From the NCBI GenBank assembly GCA_015655015.1, contig JAATFV010000195.1, positions 1-42,844 of the forward strand: a DNA stretch of 42,844 nt, in the 5' to 3' direction. The notes beneath the pieces were generated by a model. It saw nothing but the letters and a program-made list of their open reading frames with translations. It ran no database searches and was not told the origin of the DNA. The first letter of the stretch is position 1, and every line of letters begins with the position of its first letter. The stretch comes from Chitinophagales bacterium. GTDB taxonomy: Bacteria > Bacteroidota > Bacteroidia > Chitinophagales > Chitinophagaceae. Positions 40,151 to 42,844 of this stretch are shown piece after piece. Position numbers and translations under genes: made by a program.

Positions 40151-42844
40151 TTACTTCAATTCCTGCTGCACCGCCGGAGCCGTCACCCCCTTCGCATACT
40201 GTTTCTCCCATTCCCCCATCTGCATCAGCATCTGATAAGAAGAAAGAATATCCTGCGCAAATTGCGCCTGCCTGTCTGAAAGATTGCCTCCCTTACCCTG
40301 CATCAGCATCTGTGCATTGATCGCCAGCTGCTCATCCGGCATATTATCTCCCAAAGACTTATAATAGCGCATCTGCTGCTCCAGATCTTTTTTCACGGAA
40401 GCCGCCACCTTTTTTGCCAGGGTCATATCACCGGATACATAACAGGCCTCCAGGAACCGGAAAGAGAAATAATCATGGAGATTATTCTGGTTGGAAGTCA
40501 TGCCATAAGGGAAATTGGACTCCAGTACATTCTGATCGAAATGCTCCAGCAGCTTGCGGGCGGAATCCTTATTTCCAGCCGCCGCCAGGCTCAACGCCAC
40601 CTGCGCATGAGCATACTTGATACTATTCAGATGACGGCGGTTCTCCTCATCATAATAGACGCCGGGCTTATTCGCACCTCCGTAAGCAAATTTCTCCATA
40701 ATGGTCTTATACGCCGTTTCATTATCCACATTGCCATTCTCCACCGGTGTCAGCTGATACGACAGCCCTCTCAAACGGGCATATTTTGCCAGGCCCAGCT
40801 CGCCTAATTCCTGCGGAGAAGTGAAGCAAATAGGCCTCTTCCATTTATTGGTAGCGATGATAGCCAGCATCGCCAGGTCATTCTTCAGCAGATAATGTTT
40901 CTGCGCGGGAATATCCAGCCGCAATTCACTCACTACGCTGTCTCCGGCATGCACCGTTCCATTCTCTCTCACCGTGTTCAGATCCACCGGTACGGTGAAT
41001 TTCTGCGTGGGAACCATGTTGATGATACTGCCATTGTCCGTCGGACTGGTATACTTTGGATCATCGCTGGCCACCACATTCTTCAGCACATCATACAGAT
41101 CATAATACTTACTCTGATCATAGCCCGGTATTTTATCGGTAAAATATGCGACATTCCGCTTGTCCCCCATGATCTGCTCCGGAGTGAAGATCACATCGAA
41201 GGGAGCGCTCTGGTTGATCTTATACCGCAGCTGGTTCATGTACCAGTCCGTACCCAGCAAGGTATTGACCATCACGCGGACATCCGGACGGATGCCTTCC
41301 ACTTCCTGCGCATACCAGAGCGGGTAAGTATCGTTATCCCCGAAAGAAAATAAAATGGCATTCGGCGGACAGCTTTCCAGGTAATCCTTCGCCAGATCCC
41401 TGGCCAGCGTCTTTTTGCTCCGGTCATGATCGTCCCATTCCTGGCTGCCCATGAGGACAGGAACCGCCAGAAAACACAGGCCTGCGGCAGCATAAGATGC
41501 CATCGCCGCCTTGCCTTTGAATAAAAATTTCTCAAATATTTCCTTCACCCAGAGGACACCAAGGCCGATCCAGATGGCAAAAGCGTAACAGCTGCCTGCA
41601 TAAGCATAATCCCGTTCACGGGGCTGCTGGCCGGCCTGGTTGAGGTACAGGACGATGGCAAAACCAGTAAAGAAGAATAATAATCCCGTAACCCAGAAAT
41701 CCCTCTTGCCGTATTTTAGCTGGAAGACCAGCCCGATCAATCCCAGGATAAAGGGCAGCAGGTACATCCGGTTATAGGACTTATTATTGGTGTGAATGCT
41801 ATCCGGCATTTTACTCTGGTCGCCTAAAAAGAAATTATCTATAAAAGAGATACCCGTGATGGCATTCCCGTCACGGGGATTGCCAAACCCTTCCAGGTCA
41901 TTTTGTTTGCCGGAGAAATTCCACATGAAATAACGCCCGTACATCCACCAGGTCTGGTACGTGATAAAATATTTGATATTATTGGCCATGGTAGGCTGAT
42001 CGCCATCTCCGATACCCGCATACTTTTTATAGGTGTCCACTTCCCGGCGATCGTTGCTGCTGTTCCACATACGGGGGAAAATATGTGAAGAAGGCGTATT
42101 TCCCCAGTCCTGTCCCACGATCTTTCCGGCTACCTCATATTTCTCTTTTCCTTTTACATACAGGTCACCCCCGTCAACGGCAGGAGGCTGATCGGTGAAG
42201 TCAGGGCCATAGAGGATGGGCCAGTCACCATACTGGTCACGGCTGAGATAACCTACCAGGCTCACGGGATTATCCACATTGTACATATCCACGGCCGGAT
42301 CGGCATTGGAACGGATGATCGTGGTAAAATAGGTGGAATAACCCAGCAGCATGAAGGCAGCACACCAAAGCCCCATCTTGAGATAATAATATTGTTTGCG
42401 TACAGCCCAGCGGATGGCCACAACCAGGGCTGCTGTCAGCAGTACAAAGAAAGTGGCAAACCCGACGAAGAAAGGCAAACCCATGGAATTGACAAAGAAG
42501 ATATCGAATGCCCCCGCTCCCTTGATGGTATACTGGATGACGAACTTCTGAACGACACCCGTGATGCCGCAACCAATGATAAAAGCGATAATGGTGCCCC
42601 AGGTAGTAGGCTTATACCGTTTGAAATAGTAGACCATAACGATGGCCGGGATGGTCAGCAGGTTCAGCAGGTGGACGCCGATGGAGAGGCCCATCATATA
42701 AAAGATAAAGATGATCCATTTGTCGGCTCCCGGTTTGTCGGCATTATGCTCCCATTTGAGGATGGCCCAGAACACCAGGGCGGTGAAAAAGGCGGAGGAA
42801 GCGTACACTTCCCCTTCAACGGCGCTGTACCAGAAGGAATCGCA
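40151..42844 (-). CDS. DUF2723 membrane protein (5' end outside the window)
   Basis: At least 897 residues are encoded. The frame stays open to the right edge and reads DSFWYSAVEGEVYASSAFFTALVFW at its start, so the gene is cut by the window and the GTG at 42808 is not its start. The N-terminal half has about ten membrane helices. The middle contains the DUF2723 blocks RERDYAYAGSCYAFAIWIGLG and LFSFGDNDTYPLWYAQEVEGIRPDVRVM. The last 250 residues are soluble and helical. Topology resembles GT-C glycosyltransferases, and a role in protein or lipid glycosylation has been proposed for the family; the activity here is unknown. Confidence 0.9.
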   Translation of the reverse strand, partial: CDSFWYSAVEGEVYASSAFFTALVFWAILKWEHNADKPGADKWIIFIFYMMGLSIGVHLLNLLTIPAIVMVYYFKRYKPTTWGTIIAFIIGCGITGVVQKFVIQYTIKGAGAFDIFFVNSMGLPFFVGFATFFVLLTAALVVAIRWAVRKQYYYLKMGLWCAAFMLLGYSTYFTTIIRSNADPAVDMYNVDNPVSLVGYLSRDQYGDWPILYGPDFTDQPPAVDGGDLYVKGKEKYEVAGKIVGQDWGNTPSSHIFPRMWNSSNDRREVDTYKKYAGIGDGDQPTMANNIKYFITYQTWWMYGRYFMWNFSGKQNDLEGFGNPRDGNAITGISFIDNFFLGDQSKMPDSIHTNNKSYNRMYLLPFILGLIGLVFQLKYGKRDFWVTGLLFFFTGFAIVLYLNQAGQQPRERDYAYAGSCYAFAIWIGLGVLWVKEIFEKFLFKGKAAMASYAAAGLCFLAVPVLMGSQEWDDHDRSKKTLARDLAKDYLESCPPNAILFSFGDNDTYPLWYAQEVEGIRPDVRVMVNTLLGTDWYMNQLRYKINQSAPFDVIFTPEQIMGDKRNVAYFTDKIPGYDQSKYYDLYDVLKNVVASDDPKYTSPTDNGSIINMVPTQKFTVPVDLNTVRENGTVHAGDSVVSELRLDIPAQKHYLLKNDLAMLAIIATNKWKRPICFTSPQELGELGLAKYARLRGLSYQLTPVENGNVDNETAYKTIMEKFAYGGANKPGVYYDEENRRHLNSIKYAHAQVALSLAAAGNKDSARKLLEHFDQNVLESNFPYGMTSNQNNLHDYFSFRFLEACYVSGDMTLAKKVAASVKKDLEQQMRYYKSLGDNMPDEQLAINAQMLMQGKGGNLSDRQAQFAQDILSSYQMLMQMGEWEKQYAKGVTAPAVQQELK

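Overview
The window reads as chromosomal DNA of a Bacteroidota member, most likely of the Chitinophagaceae or a close family. The evidence is the parA-parB-DUF5683-dapB gene order, PorT-like outer-membrane barrels, a TonB-dependent receptor with a carboxypeptidase-like N-terminal domain, a DUF2723 membrane protein, the absence of clear Shine-Dalgarno sequences, and several matches to the Bacteroidota -7 promoter box TAnnTTTG. I found no tRNA, rRNA, CRISPR array, intact insertion sequence or prophage.

Layout. 1-3302: end of an unknown gene, a hairpin-rich spacer, a thiolase, an XRE regulator and a divergent MNT-HEPN protein. 3350-7256 (minus): parA, parB, DUF5683, dapB and an Rrf2-type regulator. 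7574-13664 (plus): FMN reductase, membrane metallophosphoesterase, two outer-membrane barrel paralogues and Lon. 13958-15546: a receiver-only response regulator and bioB. 15621-21213 (minus): lipoprotein, UbiA-like protein, then a tightly coupled set of M42 peptidase, a 58-residue membrane protein, a methyltransferase with a kinase-like N-terminus, and a membrane sulfatase-like protein. 21482-25442 (plus): LuxE-like protein, a P-loop kinase overlapping an APH-like kinase, and CysQ. 25452-26327 (minus): a universal stress protein.

26488-38903 (minus) is a complete assimilatory sulfate reduction locus: cysH (APS-reductase type), cysD, cysN, cobA (SUMT), cysJ, cysI, then a TonB-dependent receptor and a fusion of a siroheme synthase domain with a TSUP transporter. 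Sulfate would be activated by CysDN, reduced by CysH to sulfite and by CysJI to sulfide. CobA and the fusion protein would make the siroheme for CysI. The receptor and TSUP domain probably move a sulfur compound.

The main discovery is regulatory. Each of the two transcription units of this locus is preceded by a very short open reading frame packed with cysteine codons: 31023-31088, ending in a Cys-Cys-Cys run, before the receptor, and 38820-38903, ending FCCSNCCCC-stop, before cysH. Each starts 4-9 nt after a TAnnTTTG box, each overlaps a hairpin at its last Cys codons, and each stops 57-60 nt before the structural gene. This looks like cysteine-sensing by leader-peptide translation, analogous to the polycysteine upstream ORFs of mycobacteria. 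I do not know of a description of it in Bacteroidota.

38943-42844 holds a decayed exported-protein gene, an Rpn/PD-(D/E)XK nuclease with an in-frame 12-bp repeat, and a DUF2723 gene that runs off the right edge.
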